Source: Stutzerimonas stutzeri (lineage in GTDB: Bacteria; Pseudomonadota; Gammaproteobacteria; Pseudomonadales; Pseudomonadaceae). From it: a stretch of 64,000 bases of DNA. This document shows positions 16,606 through 25,780 of this stretch, one piece after another (position 1 is the first letter of the stretch; each line of letters starts with the position of its first letter). The stretch covers positions 372,001 through 436,000 of the forward strand of contig NZ_PPXG01000003.1 in assembly GCF_002909485.1 (NCBI RefSeq). The letters run 5' to 3'. Made by a program: the position numbers and the translations under genes. Below the pieces are notes generated by a model. That model was not told where the DNA came from and searched no databases. It was given only the letters and a program-made list of their open reading frames with translations.

Positions 16606-17404
16606 CGTCGGTCCCCATGTAGGCCACGCGTACGCGCTCGTCCTGGCTGACCGTGCGGTAGTCGCCGGAGGTCAGGATTTCGCCGCGCTGCAGCACCGTC
16701 ACCTGATGGCAGAGGTCAGCGACCACCTTGAGGTTGTGCTCGACCATCAGCACCGCACGCTGGGTGGCCACCTCGCGGATGATCTCGGCCACCACGTGCA
16801 CGTCCTCGTGGCCCATGCCGGCCATGGGTTCGTCGAGCAGCAGCACCTTGGGCTCCAGCGCCAGGGTGGTGGCGATCTCCAGCACGCGCTTGCGCCCGTA
16901 GGAGAGATCGGCCGCCAGCTCGTTGCGCTTGTCGGCCAAGCCGACCGACTCGATCAGCTGCATGGCGCGCTCGTTGAGGCGGTTGAGCGAGCGCATCGGC
17001 AGCCAGAATTGCGTCGCCAGCCCGCCTGGACGCTGCAGGGCGACGCGCACGTTGTCCAGCACGGAGAGGTGCGGGAATACCGCGGAAATCTGGAACGAGC
17101 GCACCAGGCCCATGCGCGCCACCTTGGCCGGGTCGGTGCGGGTGATGTCGTGGTCGAGCAGGCGGATGGTTCCGCTGGTGGGCTGCAGAAACTTGGTCAG
17201 CAGGTTGAACACCGTGGTCTTGCCCGCGCCGTTGGGGCCGATCAGGGCATGCACCTGGGCATGGCGCACGTCCAGATCGACGTTGTTGACCGCCACGAAC
17301 CCGCCGAACTCCTTGCGCAGGCCGCGCGCCGAGAGCATGACCGGTGTGTCCGCGTCGGCGTCCGACCCGCTGCCGATGATGCCTTGTGCAGCCGCCATGC
17401 TCAC
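16598..17404 (-). CDS. ABC transporter ATP-binding protein (LivG-like)
   Basis: This 268-residue ATPase has Walker A GPNGAGKTT and Walker B VLLLDEP. Its signature loop reads LSYGRKRVLEIA, the LivG-type variant of LSGGQ. About 20 extra residues precede the usual domain start. Its start codon overlaps the stop of the binding-protein gene by four bases (ATGA), so translation is coupled to it. Confidence 0.92.
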   Translation of the reverse strand: MSMAAAQGIIGSGSDADADTPVMLSARGLRKEFGGFVAVNNVDLDVRHAQVHALIGPNGAGKTTVFNLLTKFLQPTSGTIRLLDHDITRTDPAKVARMGLVRSFQISAVFPHLSVLDNVRVALQRPGGLATQFWLPMRSLNRLNERAMQLIESVGLADKRNELAADLSYGRKRVLEIATTLALEPKVLLLDEPMAGMGHEDVHVVAEIIREVATQRAVLMVEHNLKVVADLCHQVTVLQRGEILTSGDYRTVSQDERVRVAYMGTDDD

Positions 17405-18606
17405 TGCCCGACCAGTTCGCAGCCGCTATCGGCCGGCTTGATGTAGGCCTCGTCGCCTGGCACGGTGGCCAGCACCTTGTAGTAGTCCCAGGCGCGCTTG
17501 CTTTCTTCAGGCTTCTTCACTTCCATCAGGTAGACATCGCTGATCAGCCGGCCGTTGGCGCCGACCTTGGCGTTGCGTGCGAAAACGTCGTCCACCGGCA
17601 TCTCGTGCATCGCCTTGGCCACTGGCTCGGTGGCGTCAGTGCCCGCCTTCTCGATCGCCTTGAGATACTGCATGACGCCGGAATAGGTGCCGGCGTGGAC
17701 CATGTTCGGCATACGGCCGGTGCGCTTGAAAAAGCGTTCGCCGAATTCGCGCGACTGGTCGTCGCGATCCCAGTAGAAGCTTTCGGTGAGGGTCAATCCC
17801 TGGGCGGCGTCTAGCCCCAGGCCATGCACCTCGGCAAGGGTGAACAGCAAGGCGGCAAGGCGTTGTCCGCTGGCGACGATGCCGAATTCGGCGGCCTGCT
17901 TGATGCTGTTGGCGGTGTCCAGGCCGGCGTTGGCCAGGCCGATGACCTTGGCTCCAGAGGATTGCGCTTGCAGCAGGAACGATGAGTAATCGGTACTGGC
18001 CAGCGGGTGACGCACCGCCCCCTTGATCTCGCCGCCCTTGGATTTGACGAATTTTCCGGTCTGCTCCTCCAGGGAATAGCCGAAGGCGTAGTCGGCAGTG
18101 AGGAAATACCAGCTGTCGCCGCCCTGGGACACCAGTGCACCGCCGGTGCCGACCGCCAGCGCATGGGTGTCGTAGGCCCAGTGGAAGCCATAGGGCGAGC
18201 ACTGCTTGCCGGTCAGTTCGGTGGTGGCGGCGCCGGTCACCAGGTTGATCTTCTTCTTGCTCTTGGAGATGCCCTGCACTGCCAGCGCCACCGAGGAGGT
18301 CGTCAGTTCCATGATGGCGTCGACCTGCTCGCGGTCGTACCACTGCCGCGAGATGTTGGAGGCGATGTCCGGCTTGTTCTGGTGGTCGGCGGTGACGATC
18401 TCGATGGGGGCGTCGAGCACCTTTCCGCCGAAATCCTCGGCGGCCATCTTCGCCGCCTCGAACGACCACTTGCCGCCGAAGTCGGCATACACGCCGGATT
18501 GGTCGTTGAGAATGCCGATCTTCACCTTGCCGTCGGATATCTCGGCCGAGGCGGGGACGGCGACCGCTGCCGTCAGAGTTGCCGCTGCGATTGCTGATAG
18601 CTTCAT
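17401..18606 (-). CDS. HAAT-family ABC transporter periplasmic substrate-binding protein
   Basis: This 401-residue protein starts with a clear Sec signal peptide (about residues 1-21, ending PASA) and continues with a type I periplasmic-binding fold beginning VKIGILNDQSGVYADFGG. That opening, with TTELTGKQCSPYGFHWAYD further on, is typical of the leucine/urea/aromatic-acid-like HAAT binding proteins. The real ligand is not predictable by eye. The start at 18606 is supported by AAGGAGA seven bases upstream. It is the first gene of the five-gene transporter operon. Confidence 0.92.
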   Translation of the reverse strand: MKLSAIAAATLTAAVAVPASAEISDGKVKIGILNDQSGVYADFGGKWSFEAAKMAAEDFGGKVLDAPIEIVTADHQNKPDIASNISRQWYDREQVDAIMELTTSSVALAVQGISKSKKKINLVTGAATTELTGKQCSPYGFHWAYDTHALAVGTGGALVSQGGDSWYFLTADYAFGYSLEEQTGKFVKSKGGEIKGAVRHPLASTDYSSFLLQAQSSGAKVIGLANAGLDTANSIKQAAEFGIVASGQRLAALLFTLAEVHGLGLDAAQGLTLTESFYWDRDDQSREFGERFFKRTGRMPNMVHAGTYSGVMQYLKAIEKAGTDATEPVAKAMHEMPVDDVFARNAKVGANGRLISDVYLMEVKKPEESKRAWDYYKVLATVPGDEAYIKPADSGCELVGQ

Positions 18607-18986
18607 GCGTATCTCCTTGCACGGTGTGCTCGGCATACGGGCTCGCCCCATGCGAAGCGATCCGTATGGGCGGGTTAGGGGAAAGCGGGGCGGGCGGTCA
18701 GGCACGCAATGCCGAGTATCGCTGGCTGGCTGAATGCAGCGGCTTGGCATTGAGGTCTGTACGGCGAACTAAAGGGTGCGCGGGGCACCACGTCGTCATG
18801 GAAGGTGAGAGGGTTGGCTGCTGAAGTGCGAAACCAGAAACGAGTCGAAGCGAGGCACATAGGCGTCTTCTTCTTATTGTTGTTCTGGCTCTAAACGTAG
18901 CAGGGGTTTGCAGGGACGCAACTTGGAGGTGGCGCGCAGCTTGTTGCACGCCTGCCTGCGCAATACGGGCAGGCACGGGAACGGGC
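18607..18986. other. Non-coding gap between the HAAT binding-protein gene and the Usp gene
   Basis: These 380 bases hold no credible gene. Short frames here have no ribosome site or family features. The segment must carry the promoter of the leftward transporter operon. I could not identify a convincing sigma-70 or sigma-54 promoter. Near the Usp end, GCCTGCC (18950-18956) and GGCAGGC (18968-18974) form a 7-bp stem that may end the Usp transcript, although no T-tract is present. Confidence 0.6.
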
Positions 18987-19799
18987 TTAGCGTGCGATCA
19001 GGATGTCGCAGGGCGGATGGTCGAGGAACTGCCGCGCCAGGCTACCTAACAAGGCACTGCTCAGCTCCCCGCGGCTGTGGCTGCCGAGGGCCAGCAGCTG
19101 CGGTTGCAGATCGCTGATGGCAGCTTCCAGGCAGTTGCTGCGTTCGCCTTGAAGCAGGCTATGGCTCAGCTGCGCGCCGGTCCTGGGAAGCTGGCTCTGA
19201 ATGTCTTCGATCAGTTGATCGAATAGCTCCTGTTGTAACGCAAGGCCTTCGTAATCGGGGCCATGCACTTCAGCCATCTCATGCACATGCAGTGCACGCA
19301 ATTGAGCGCCGTCGCCTAAAAGCTCCCAGGCGTACTGCATGGCGCGTGTAGCGCAGCGGGAAAAGTCCAGGGCAGCCATGGCCCGCTTATATGGGGTGTC
19401 CGCCGGCGCGGTTGCCAGCAGTAAGGGCGCCGGGCTTTCGAGCATGATGCGTTCCAGCGTGGTGCCAGCGAACCCTTGGCTTGAGCCCCTGTGGTGTTGG
19501 CCCAGCACCAGCAAATCGGCCTCCAGGCCCTGGGCCTGCGTGAGTATCTCCTCCACTGGCGGGCCGCGGCGAATCCAGGGCTCGATGTGGCTGAGTCCAT
19601 TGCGTTGCAGGCGTTCCTGCAGCAGGGCCCGTGCATCCTGTTCATCGGCTGCGGAGGCGCGCTCGTCGAGCACATACAGCAGGCTGATGCGGGCGCCGGT
19701 CTGGTGCGCCAGCTGGGCCGCGCGACGCAAGGCCAGGTCGGCGTCCGGGCTGAGATCGTGGGCGACAAGAATGTGCTGAACCCGATTTTGCTGAAACAT
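18987..19799 (-). CDS. Tandem-domain universal stress protein
   Basis: This 270-residue protein consists of two UspA domains. The first (about 1-145) opens with HILVAHDLSPDAD and has LLVLGQHHRGSSQGFAGTT. The second starts AMAALDFSRCATRA and ends LLALGSHSRGELSSALLGS with DILIA. The G-2x-G-9x-G(S/T)-like ATP-binding pattern is recognisable in both halves, though less strict in the second. It probably acts in stress survival; the precise role is unknown. The start at 19799 matches the usual beginning of the Usp fold. It is divergent from the response-regulator gene. Confidence 0.88.
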   Translation of the reverse strand: MFQQNRVQHILVAHDLSPDADLALRRAAQLAHQTGARISLLYVLDERASAADEQDARALLQERLQRNGLSHIEPWIRRGPPVEEILTQAQGLEADLLVLGQHHRGSSQGFAGTTLERIMLESPAPLLLATAPADTPYKRAMAALDFSRCATRAMQYAWELLGDGAQLRALHVHEMAEVHGPDYEGLALQQELFDQLIEDIQSQLPRTGAQLSHSLLQGERSNCLEAAISDLQPQLLALGSHSRGELSSALLGSLARQFLDHPPCDILIAR

Positions 19800-19998
19800 G
19801 GGCGGCCTCGCGAAGCTGGCAAAGCTGCGAGTATGCCGCGCCAGCGTGTTGCTGTCCCGCCGGGCCGTGGCCTTCGGCAAATCTGATCTGCAAGTGCGGT
19901 GTTGATCGCGCGCAACAACTTTGCCGGCAAAGGCGACTCGCGCTTTTGTCGATTCGATCCTGCAGCTATGCTTGCCGGCATTCGAGCAGGAGTTAAGG

Positions 19999-20913
19999 AT
20001 GAGCAAGGTCAGTGTGCTGGTAGTGGATGACGCGCCCTTTATCCGTGATCTGGTGAAGAAGGCGCTCCGTAGTCACTTTCCCGGCATTCACATCGAGGAT
20101 GCGGTAAATGGGCGCAAGGCCCAGCAGATGCTCGGCCGCGAGCGCTTCGACCTGATTCTCTGCGATTGGGAGATGCCGGAAATGTCGGGGCTGGAACTGC
20201 TGACCTGGTGTCGTGCCCAGGATTCGCTGAAGACCACGCCCTTCATCATGGTGACCAGCCGTGGAGACAAGGAGAACGTGGTGCAGGCCATTCAGGCCGG
20301 GGTGTCGGACTTTGTCGGCAAACCGTTTTCCAATGAACAGCTCACCAGCAAGGTTCGCAAGGCTCTCGGGCGTGCCGGCAAGCTGGATGCGCTGGCCGCC
20401 AGTGCCCCGAACAGAAGCATGGCAACCGGCATGGCCAATGATTCGCTCGCCGCGCTGACTGGCGGCAAAGCGGAGGTGGTGCGTCCCGCCGCTTCTTCTG
20501 CGAGTGCAGCGGCCAAGGCGTCACCGCTTATCCAGCAGTCGGCTGCGCCTGCGAGCAGTCCGCCCGGCGCTGCGTCCGGTCGTGGGCAGGGCCAATTGCG
20601 CCTGGCCAACGGCAGTATCTCTTGCGTGATCAAGGCGCTGAGCCTCAAAGAGGCACTGCTGGTGGTCAAGCGTGGCGAGCAGCTGCCTCAGGTGCTGGAA
20701 AGTGCGGTGCTCGATCTCGAACAGGGTGATGGCGGTGAGGTCGCCCGTCTCAATGGCTATCTGCACGCCGTTGCAGCTTTCGAGCCCAAGCCCGACAGCG
20801 AGTGGCTGCAGTTGTCGTTCCGCTTCGTCGATCGCGACCCGCAGAAAATGGACTACCTGTCCCGTCTGATCGCCCGCGGCACAGCACAGCGGCACTTCGT
20901 TCCAGGCGCCTGA
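19999..20913 (+). CDS. Response regulator with REC and C-terminal PilZ-like domain
   Basis: This 304-residue protein has an N-terminal CheY-like receiver domain (about 1-125) with the acidic pair D10/D11, phospho-acceptor D56 in LILCDWEMPE, and K108 in VGKPF. An Ala/Ser/Pro-rich linker of about 75 residues follows. The C-terminal region (about 200-304) resembles a PilZ-type beta-barrel by its strand pattern, but I do not see a canonical RxxxR c-di-GMP motif, so binding is uncertain. The ribosome site CAGGAG supports the start at 19999. No cognate kinase gene is adjacent. Confidence 0.8.
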   Translation: MSKVSVLVVDDAPFIRDLVKKALRSHFPGIHIEDAVNGRKAQQMLGRERFDLILCDWEMPEMSGLELLTWCRAQDSLKTTPFIMVTSRGDKENVVQAIQAGVSDFVGKPFSNEQLTSKVRKALGRAGKLDALAASAPNRSMATGMANDSLAALTGGKAEVVRPAASSASAAAKASPLIQQSAAPASSPPGAASGRGQGQLRLANGSISCVIKALSLKEALLVVKRGEQLPQVLESAVLDLEQGDGGEVARLNGYLHAVAAFEPKPDSEWLQLSFRFVDRDPQKMDYLSRLIARGTAQRHFVPGA

Positions 20914-20922
20914 ATCGGTGTG

Positions 20923-20947
20923 GCCAGGCGACCGTTCGGCGCCTGGC
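20923..20947 (+). terminator. Hairpin after the REC/PilZ-like gene
   Basis: GCCAGGCG (20923-20930) pairs with CGCCTGGC (20940-20947) around a nine-base loop, 10 bp after the stop codon. There is no T-run, so it is a candidate terminator or mRNA-stabilising hairpin. Confidence 0.5.
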
Positions 20948-21057
20948 GGCTCGCACAAACTGACCGGCATCACACCCCGACGGTCGGTAGCTCGCGCAGG
21001 CCTGTCGCCACTGCTAGTCTTCCCGCTCCAACACTATAACCACTAGAAAATGCCGTT

Positions 21058-21954
21058 ATGCTGGGGCGAATCCTTCTGTTGCTCGGGCTGTCCGTGCTGG
21101 CCTCGCCAGTGCTGGCTCTGACCATCTATAAATACACTGACGCCAATGGGGTTGTTACCTATAGCGACCAGGCCGCGCCTGGTGCGCAGGTATTCGTCTT
21201 CAGTGACCGTATGGTGGAAAAGCTCGATACCCAGGTCAAACTGGAAACCCGCAAGCATGCGGCCGGTGAAACGCTGCTGGTGCGCAATGATCTGTTCGCG
21301 CCGGTTGATATCGAGTTGAAGCTGGAAAACGTCGATAACGTTGTCGGCGCACCCGCCAAGCCCATCCGCTGGGTACTGCCACCGCGCAGTCAGATCCGCC
21401 TGGCGACTCTGGCGCCGCGCGATCCGTCCAAACCAATCAAATACACACCCAAGCTGCGGCACGCGCTGGGTGATCCGCGTCTGATTCCCAAGCCCTACAA
21501 ATATCCGCTGCCCTGGCGCGGCGGTCCGTTCCGCCTGACTCAGGGCGCTAACGGCCAATACAGCCACTTCACGCCCAAGGGGCGTTACGCGGTGGATATC
21601 GCCATGCCGGAGGGCACGCCCATCGTCGCGGCGCGTGGTGGCATGGTGGTAAAGGTCGAAAACGAACAGAGCGGGCGCGGCAACAATCCGGCCGGCAACT
21701 TCGTGCGCATCATGCATGACGACGGCACGATGGGCGTTTACCTGCACCTGATGAAGGGGTCGGTAGCGGTACGCGAAGGGCAGCGGATAGAGAGCGGTGC
21801 GCGTATCGCGCGCTCCGGCAACACCGGCAACAGCACCGGCCCGCACCTGCACTTCGTGGTGCAGCGTAACGTCGGGCTGGCTGTCGAGTCGATTCCCTTC
21901 GACTTCTCGCAGCCGGTCAACAGCCTGCCGAACTTCGCCGTGGGTGGTGAGTAG
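21058..21954 (+). CDS. Secreted M23-family peptidase with N-terminal DUF4124 region
   Basis: This 298-residue protein has a signal peptide (about residues 1-20), a DUF4124-like KYTDANGVVTYSDQA stretch, and a C-terminal LytM/M23 domain. The domain contains RYAVDIAMPEGTPI (metal-binding Asp region) and the HLHFVVQ catalytic motif near residue 268, preceded by TGNSTGPHLHF. M23 enzymes cut peptidoglycan cross-links. The H-x(n)-D spacing differs from the textbook HxxxD layout, so activity should be confirmed. It is monocistronic by context. Confidence 0.9.
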   Translation: MLGRILLLLGLSVLASPVLALTIYKYTDANGVVTYSDQAAPGAQVFVFSDRMVEKLDTQVKLETRKHAAGETLLVRNDLFAPVDIELKLENVDNVVGAPAKPIRWVLPPRSQIRLATLAPRDPSKPIKYTPKLRHALGDPRLIPKPYKYPLPWRGGPFRLTQGANGQYSHFTPKGRYAVDIAMPEGTPIVAARGGMVVKVENEQSGRGNNPAGNFVRIMHDDGTMGVYLHLMKGSVAVREGQRIESGARIARSGNTGNSTGPHLHFVVQRNVGLAVESIPFDFSQPVNSLPNFAVGGE

Positions 21955-21982
21955 CCGCACGCCGGCTACTTCCTGGCTTTTT
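21951..21982 (+). terminator. Intrinsic terminator of the M23 peptidase gene
   Basis: GTAGCCG (21951-21957) pairs with CGGCTAC (21963-21969) around a five-base loop, overlapping the TAG stop, and a CTTTTTC run follows at about 21976. It separates the gene from the convergent outer-membrane protein gene. Confidence 0.6.
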
Positions 21983-22011
21983 CATCCGACAGGCGGGCGG
22001 GCTTCGGCCGC

Positions 22012-22773
22012 TTAGAACGCCAGGCCTACCTTCAGACCAACTTGCTCCTGCTTGAGCTTACTGTTCTCAGCGAACTCGCTGTTGCTGTCGAGCTCGTAGC
22101 GGGTCTGGGTGTAGTACAGGCTGGTGCTGATCGGCATGTTGTTGATGCCCTTGTTCCATAGCACGCTCAGCTCGCCGTAAGGGTTGACCTTGTCCTTGAG
22201 GTCCACGGTGTCGCTTTCCCCGCCAACTTTCAGTTTGCTATCGGCTTCGATGGAATAGCGAGCGCCCACTTCCAGGCGCACGGTGTAATCCGGCGTCAGG
22301 TAGTTATAGCCGACACCGGCTTTGGCGAAGGGCGAACGGGTAGTCAGCTTGACGTCTTCGTCGAACAGGCCGAAATCGACGTCATCTTGCTCGATGCGGC
22401 CCCAGTCATAACCGCCGCCAACGATTACGTCGACATAGTTGTTGGTGCTGAGCGCTGCACGCAGGCCGAGATCCACGTCGGCTCGAGCGGAAAGATATTC
22501 CACGTCGTCCTTGTCGCGGTATTGGCCTTCGATGCCTAGCTGGTAGATGAAGCCTTCCTGACCGGTCAGCTTGTTGCCGAAGGTGTAGTACAGACCACCC
22601 TGGTTCAGGCGTTCCTTGTCGCTTTCATCGTTCACGGTCAGCTTGTACTGGTTGTGCGAGCCGATCACGCCGATGGTGGAAATCGGGCCGGTCGCGGACT
22701 GAGCGAAGGCCTGGGACGTGCCAGCCAGGCAAAGGGCCAAAGCTGCGGTACTGGTCAAAGCATTGATGCGCAT
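22012..22773 (-). CDS. Outer-membrane beta-barrel protein
   Basis: This 253-residue protein has a Sec signal peptide (about residues 1-24, ending AFA). The body shows alternating-hydrophobicity strands and ends in a C-terminal phenylalanine (VGLAF), the hallmark sorting signal for the BAM complex. Acidic loops are frequent (for example IEQDDVDFGLFDED). I count about ten strand-like segments. I do not recognise the subfamily. It may be a small porin or an adhesin-like barrel. The gene is monocistronic, downstream of the CorC-type gene. Confidence 0.8.
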   Translation of the reverse strand: MRINALTSTAALALCLAGTSQAFAQSATGPISTIGVIGSHNQYKLTVNDESDKERLNQGGLYYTFGNKLTGQEGFIYQLGIEGQYRDKDDVEYLSARADVDLGLRAALSTNNYVDVIVGGGYDWGRIEQDDVDFGLFDEDVKLTTRSPFAKAGVGYNYLTPDYTVRLEVGARYSIEADSKLKVGGESDTVDLKDKVNPYGELSVLWNKGINNMPISTSLYYTQTRYELDSNSEFAENSKLKQEQVGLKVGLAF

Positions 22774-22938
22774 GTGGGTAGCTCCATCGCTATTCGATAA
22801 GAATCGGATGGCGGGGATTAAGAGCGCCCCGCCTAATCCCGTGGACCAGTACTACCCGGAAATAATTCTGCACTCTGCGATGGGCGGTCATATTTGTTGC
22901 AAATCAAGCACTAGCAGCAAGTACGTAAACGAGAATGT

Positions 22939-22975
22939 AAGTGACAGGTTTAGTCCTGTGACCCGTTGGTCACTT
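22939..22975 (-). other. Competing inverted repeats at the 3' end of the CorC-type gene
   Basis: AAGTGAC (22939-22945) can pair with GTCACTT (22969-22975), while GTGACC (22958-22963) can pair with GGTCAC (22968-22973); the two pairings exclude each other. The cluster begins at the CorC-type stop codon. A transcription end is the simplest reading. Confidence 0.4.
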
Positions 22976-24317
22976 AATCCTGAAGGCGGAGGACTTTCGC
23001 CAACACGATCTTCGGCCCGCGCATTTTCTTGATGACGATCTGCAGGCCATCGACCTGAAGCACCTCGTCCTCATCGGGTACACGCTTGAGGGTTTCGTAA
23101 ACCAGCCCGGCCAAAGTCTCCGCCTCGACGTGGTCGAGATCGATGCCCAGAAGGCGCTCGAGTTTGAACAGCGGCGTGTCGCCGCGAACCAGTAGCTTGC
23201 CTGGTTGGTAGGCGAGCACGCCACGCTCGGTCTTGCGGTGCTCATCCTGAATGTCGCCGACCAGTACTTCCAGCACGTCCTCCATGGTCAGGAAGCCGAT
23301 GACCTTGTGATCGCCTTCCTCAACTAGCACGAAATGCGCACCACCCTGGCGAAATTGCTCCAGCAGGGTTGCCAATGGCATGTGCTTGGACACCCGCTCC
23401 AGCGGACGCAGCAGCTCGCTCAGGCAGAAGTGCTCGGTCAGATGGTCGTCGGCGGCCAACGCCAGTAGCAGGTCCTTGATGTGCAGCAGGCCTACGTATT
23501 CGCCCTTGATGCTGTCGTACACCGGGTACCGGCTGTACTTGTGACGGCGAATCACTCCAAGCACATCCGCTAGCGATGCGTCGTGGTCGAGCTGTAGCAG
23601 GTCCTCGCGGGAGTTGGCCCAGTCGACCACTTCCAGTTCGCTCATTTCCACCGCCGAGGCCAGCACCTGGATCTGCTGGTTGCCGGGGTCGCGGGCGCGG
23701 TTGGAATGCAGGATCAGCTTTAGCTCTTCGCGGCTGTAGTGATGGTCGTGATGTGCGCCGGGCTCGCCCTGGCCGGCGATGCGCAGGATGGCGTTGGCAC
23801 TGGCGTTGAGCAGGTAGATGGCCGGATACATCAGCCAATAGAACAGGTACAGCGGAACCGCCGTCCACAGCGATAGCAGCTCCGGCTTGCGGATCGCCCA
23901 GGACTTCGGCGCCAGCTCACCAACCACGATATGCAGGTAGGAAATGATGAAGAAGGCGGTGAAGAAAGCGATGCCGTGCACCAGCGCCTGGGACTGGATG
24001 CCGATGCTGGCCAACAGCGGTTCGAGCAGGTGCGCGAAAGCCGGCTCGCCGACCCAGCCGAGGCCGAGCGAAGCCAGGGTGATGCCCAGCTGGCAGGCCG
24101 AAAGGTAGGCGTCGAGCTGAGCGTGAACGGTGCGCAGGATGTGCCCGCGCCAGCCGTGCCGGCTGGCGATCGCTTCCACCTTGGTGGCGCGCAGTTTGAC
24201 CATGGCGAACTCGGCGGCGACGAAGAAACCGTTGAGCAGCACGAGGAACAAAGCAAAGAGAATCAGACCGAACTCGGCGAAGTAGGAGGTGGCGGCGTAA
24301 CTGGGGGAGGGGTCCAT
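22974..24317 (-). CDS. CorC/HlyC-type membrane protein with DUF21 and CBS domains
   Basis: This 447-residue protein has an N-terminal DUF21 (CNNM) membrane domain with about four helices (residues 1-200, ending before AGQGEPGAHHDHH). A CBS pair follows (about 220-340, with HKYSRYPVYDSIKGEYVGLLH and KVIGFLTMEDVLEVLVGDIQDEH). A CorC_HlyC domain ends it (about 360-447). This is the standard layout of the YtfL/YoaE/CorB family implicated in magnesium/cobalt efflux or cytoplasmic pH control. Transport by this particular member is not shown. It lies 92 bp after phoR on the same strand. Confidence 0.92.
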   Translation of the reverse strand: MDPSPSYAATSYFAEFGLILFALFLVLLNGFFVAAEFAMVKLRATKVEAIASRHGWRGHILRTVHAQLDAYLSACQLGITLASLGLGWVGEPAFAHLLEPLLASIGIQSQALVHGIAFFTAFFIISYLHIVVGELAPKSWAIRKPELLSLWTAVPLYLFYWLMYPAIYLLNASANAILRIAGQGEPGAHHDHHYSREELKLILHSNRARDPGNQQIQVLASAVEMSELEVVDWANSREDLLQLDHDASLADVLGVIRRHKYSRYPVYDSIKGEYVGLLHIKDLLLALAADDHLTEHFCLSELLRPLERVSKHMPLATLLEQFRQGGAHFVLVEEGDHKVIGFLTMEDVLEVLVGDIQDEHRKTERGVLAYQPGKLLVRGDTPLFKLERLLGIDLDHVEAETLAGLVYETLKRVPDEDEVLQVDGLQIVIKKMRGPKIVLAKVLRLQD

Positions 24318-24409
24318 GAACGGGTCGGGTGGCCTATGATCGCGACAGAATGGCGGCGGCGAGTCGGCTTTTCAAGCGATCAGCCGTGAATTTTCAGCTC
24401 GATGGCGAA

Positions 24410-25720
24410 TCATCGGCCAGGCACCTGGCTGTTCTGAAAATGGCAGGCAAAACGGCTGCCCTGCCCGGGGGTGCTGCTGATATCCAGGCGGCCTTGGTGG
24501 CGCAGTAGCACGTGTTTGACGATAGCCAGGCCCAGCCCCGTGCCGCCGGTGCTGCTGGCGCGGCTGGAATCGACCCGGTAGAAGCGTTCGGTCAGACGCG
24601 GCAGGTGCTTTTGCTCGATGCCGATGCCACTGTCCTCGACGCTCAGATGCGCACCGACCTCGTCTCCCCACCAGCGCACATGCACACTGCCGCTATCGGG
24701 CGTGTACTTCACTGCATTGAACACGAGATTTGAGAAGGCGCTGCGCAGCTCCGTCTCACTGCCCTTGAGTTGCAGCGCCGGGTCGGCATCGAGGCTGATG
24801 AGGTGCCCGCGGGTGCCCGACAGCGCGCGGGCATCGCTGATGATCGACTGTAGCAGCAGCCCCACCTCTACCGGCTGGTTGTCGGTTGGACGGCTGCTGG
24901 TTTCCAGGCGTGCCAGTAGCAGCAGATCGTTGAGCAGGTGCTGCATGCGCCCTGCCTGCTGGTTCATCTGCTGCAAGGCGCGTAGCCAGCGCGGATTCAC
25001 CCCTTCGGCATTCTCCAGCATGGTCTCCAGGTAGCCAGCGATCACGGTCAGTGGCGTGCGCAGTTCGTGGGAGACGTTGGCGACGAAGTCTTTGCGCATC
25101 TGCTCCAGCTGGTGCAGGCGGGTGACGTCGCGCACCAGCAGCAGGTGCTCGCTGTTGCCATAGCGGGTGACGTTGAACTGCAAGCGAAGGCGATCATCCA
25201 CCGGCGAAGCCAGGTCCAGCGGCTGATCGTAGTTGCCATTGTCGAAGTACTCTTTGAAAGCCGGGTGGCGCACCAGGTTGCCAATCGGGTGGCCCGCGTC
25301 CTGCGGCTTTTTCAGCCCCAGCAACCGGTTGGCGGCGGGGTTCCACCACTCCAGGTTGCCTTCGCTGTCGAGCATGATTACCGCGTCCTTGAGGGCTGCG
25401 GTGGAGCCTTGGGCGCGATCGATGATGCCCTGTAGCTGCTCGCGCAGACGCAAGTCACGCCGTTGCATCTGGTACAGGCTGTCGAACACATCGCCCCAGA
25501 TACCGGCCGAATCCGGTGGAGGCTCGTCGGGATCGGCGCGGTGCAGCCAGCGCTGCAGGCGCAGCAGTTGGCGCAGCGTCCAGAGCAGGTAGCCGGTCAG
25601 GCCGATGACCAGCACCCAGGCATAGTGGCCAGTGATCAGGCCCAGCAGCAGGCAGCTGCCCAGCAGGAGCAGCAGGCGACGAACGAGGGCTCCTTGCCAG
25701 TCCTGATTCAACCGATTCAC
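24410..25720 (-). CDS. phoR: Phosphate regulon sensor kinase PhoR
   Basis: PhoR senses phosphate status through the Pst system and phosphorylates PhoB. The 436-residue protein has two N-terminal membrane helices (about 14-31 and 33-50), a PAS-like region (100-200), the HisKA dimerisation helix with H218 in ANVSHELRTPL, and an HATPase_c domain with an N-box and the GTGLGLAIVKHV G2 motif. The start is a GTG at 25720, with a GGAG site in front; homologs begin near NRLNQDW. It follows phoB after 60 bp. Confidence 0.95.
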   Translation of the reverse strand: MNRLNQDWQGALVRRLLLLLGSCLLLGLITGHYAWVLVIGLTGYLLWTLRQLLRLQRWLHRADPDEPPPDSAGIWGDVFDSLYQMQRRDLRLREQLQGIIDRAQGSTAALKDAVIMLDSEGNLEWWNPAANRLLGLKKPQDAGHPIGNLVRHPAFKEYFDNGNYDQPLDLASPVDDRLRLQFNVTRYGNSEHLLLVRDVTRLHQLEQMRKDFVANVSHELRTPLTVIAGYLETMLENAEGVNPRWLRALQQMNQQAGRMQHLLNDLLLLARLETSSRPTDNQPVEVGLLLQSIISDARALSGTRGHLISLDADPALQLKGSETELRSAFSNLVFNAVKYTPDSGSVHVRWWGDEVGAHLSVEDSGIGIEQKHLPRLTERFYRVDSSRASSTGGTGLGLAIVKHVLLRHQGRLDISSTPGQGSRFACHFQNSQVPGR

Positions 25721-25780
25721 TCCAGAAAGATAACGATGGTGGTTAGCGGACGGCGCCGGGTGCATACCCACCCGATGTGC

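Noticed and set aside
18607..18986. Sigma-54 promoter for the HAAT transporter operon
   Set aside because: I found no GG-N10-GC pattern of acceptable quality on the minus strand.
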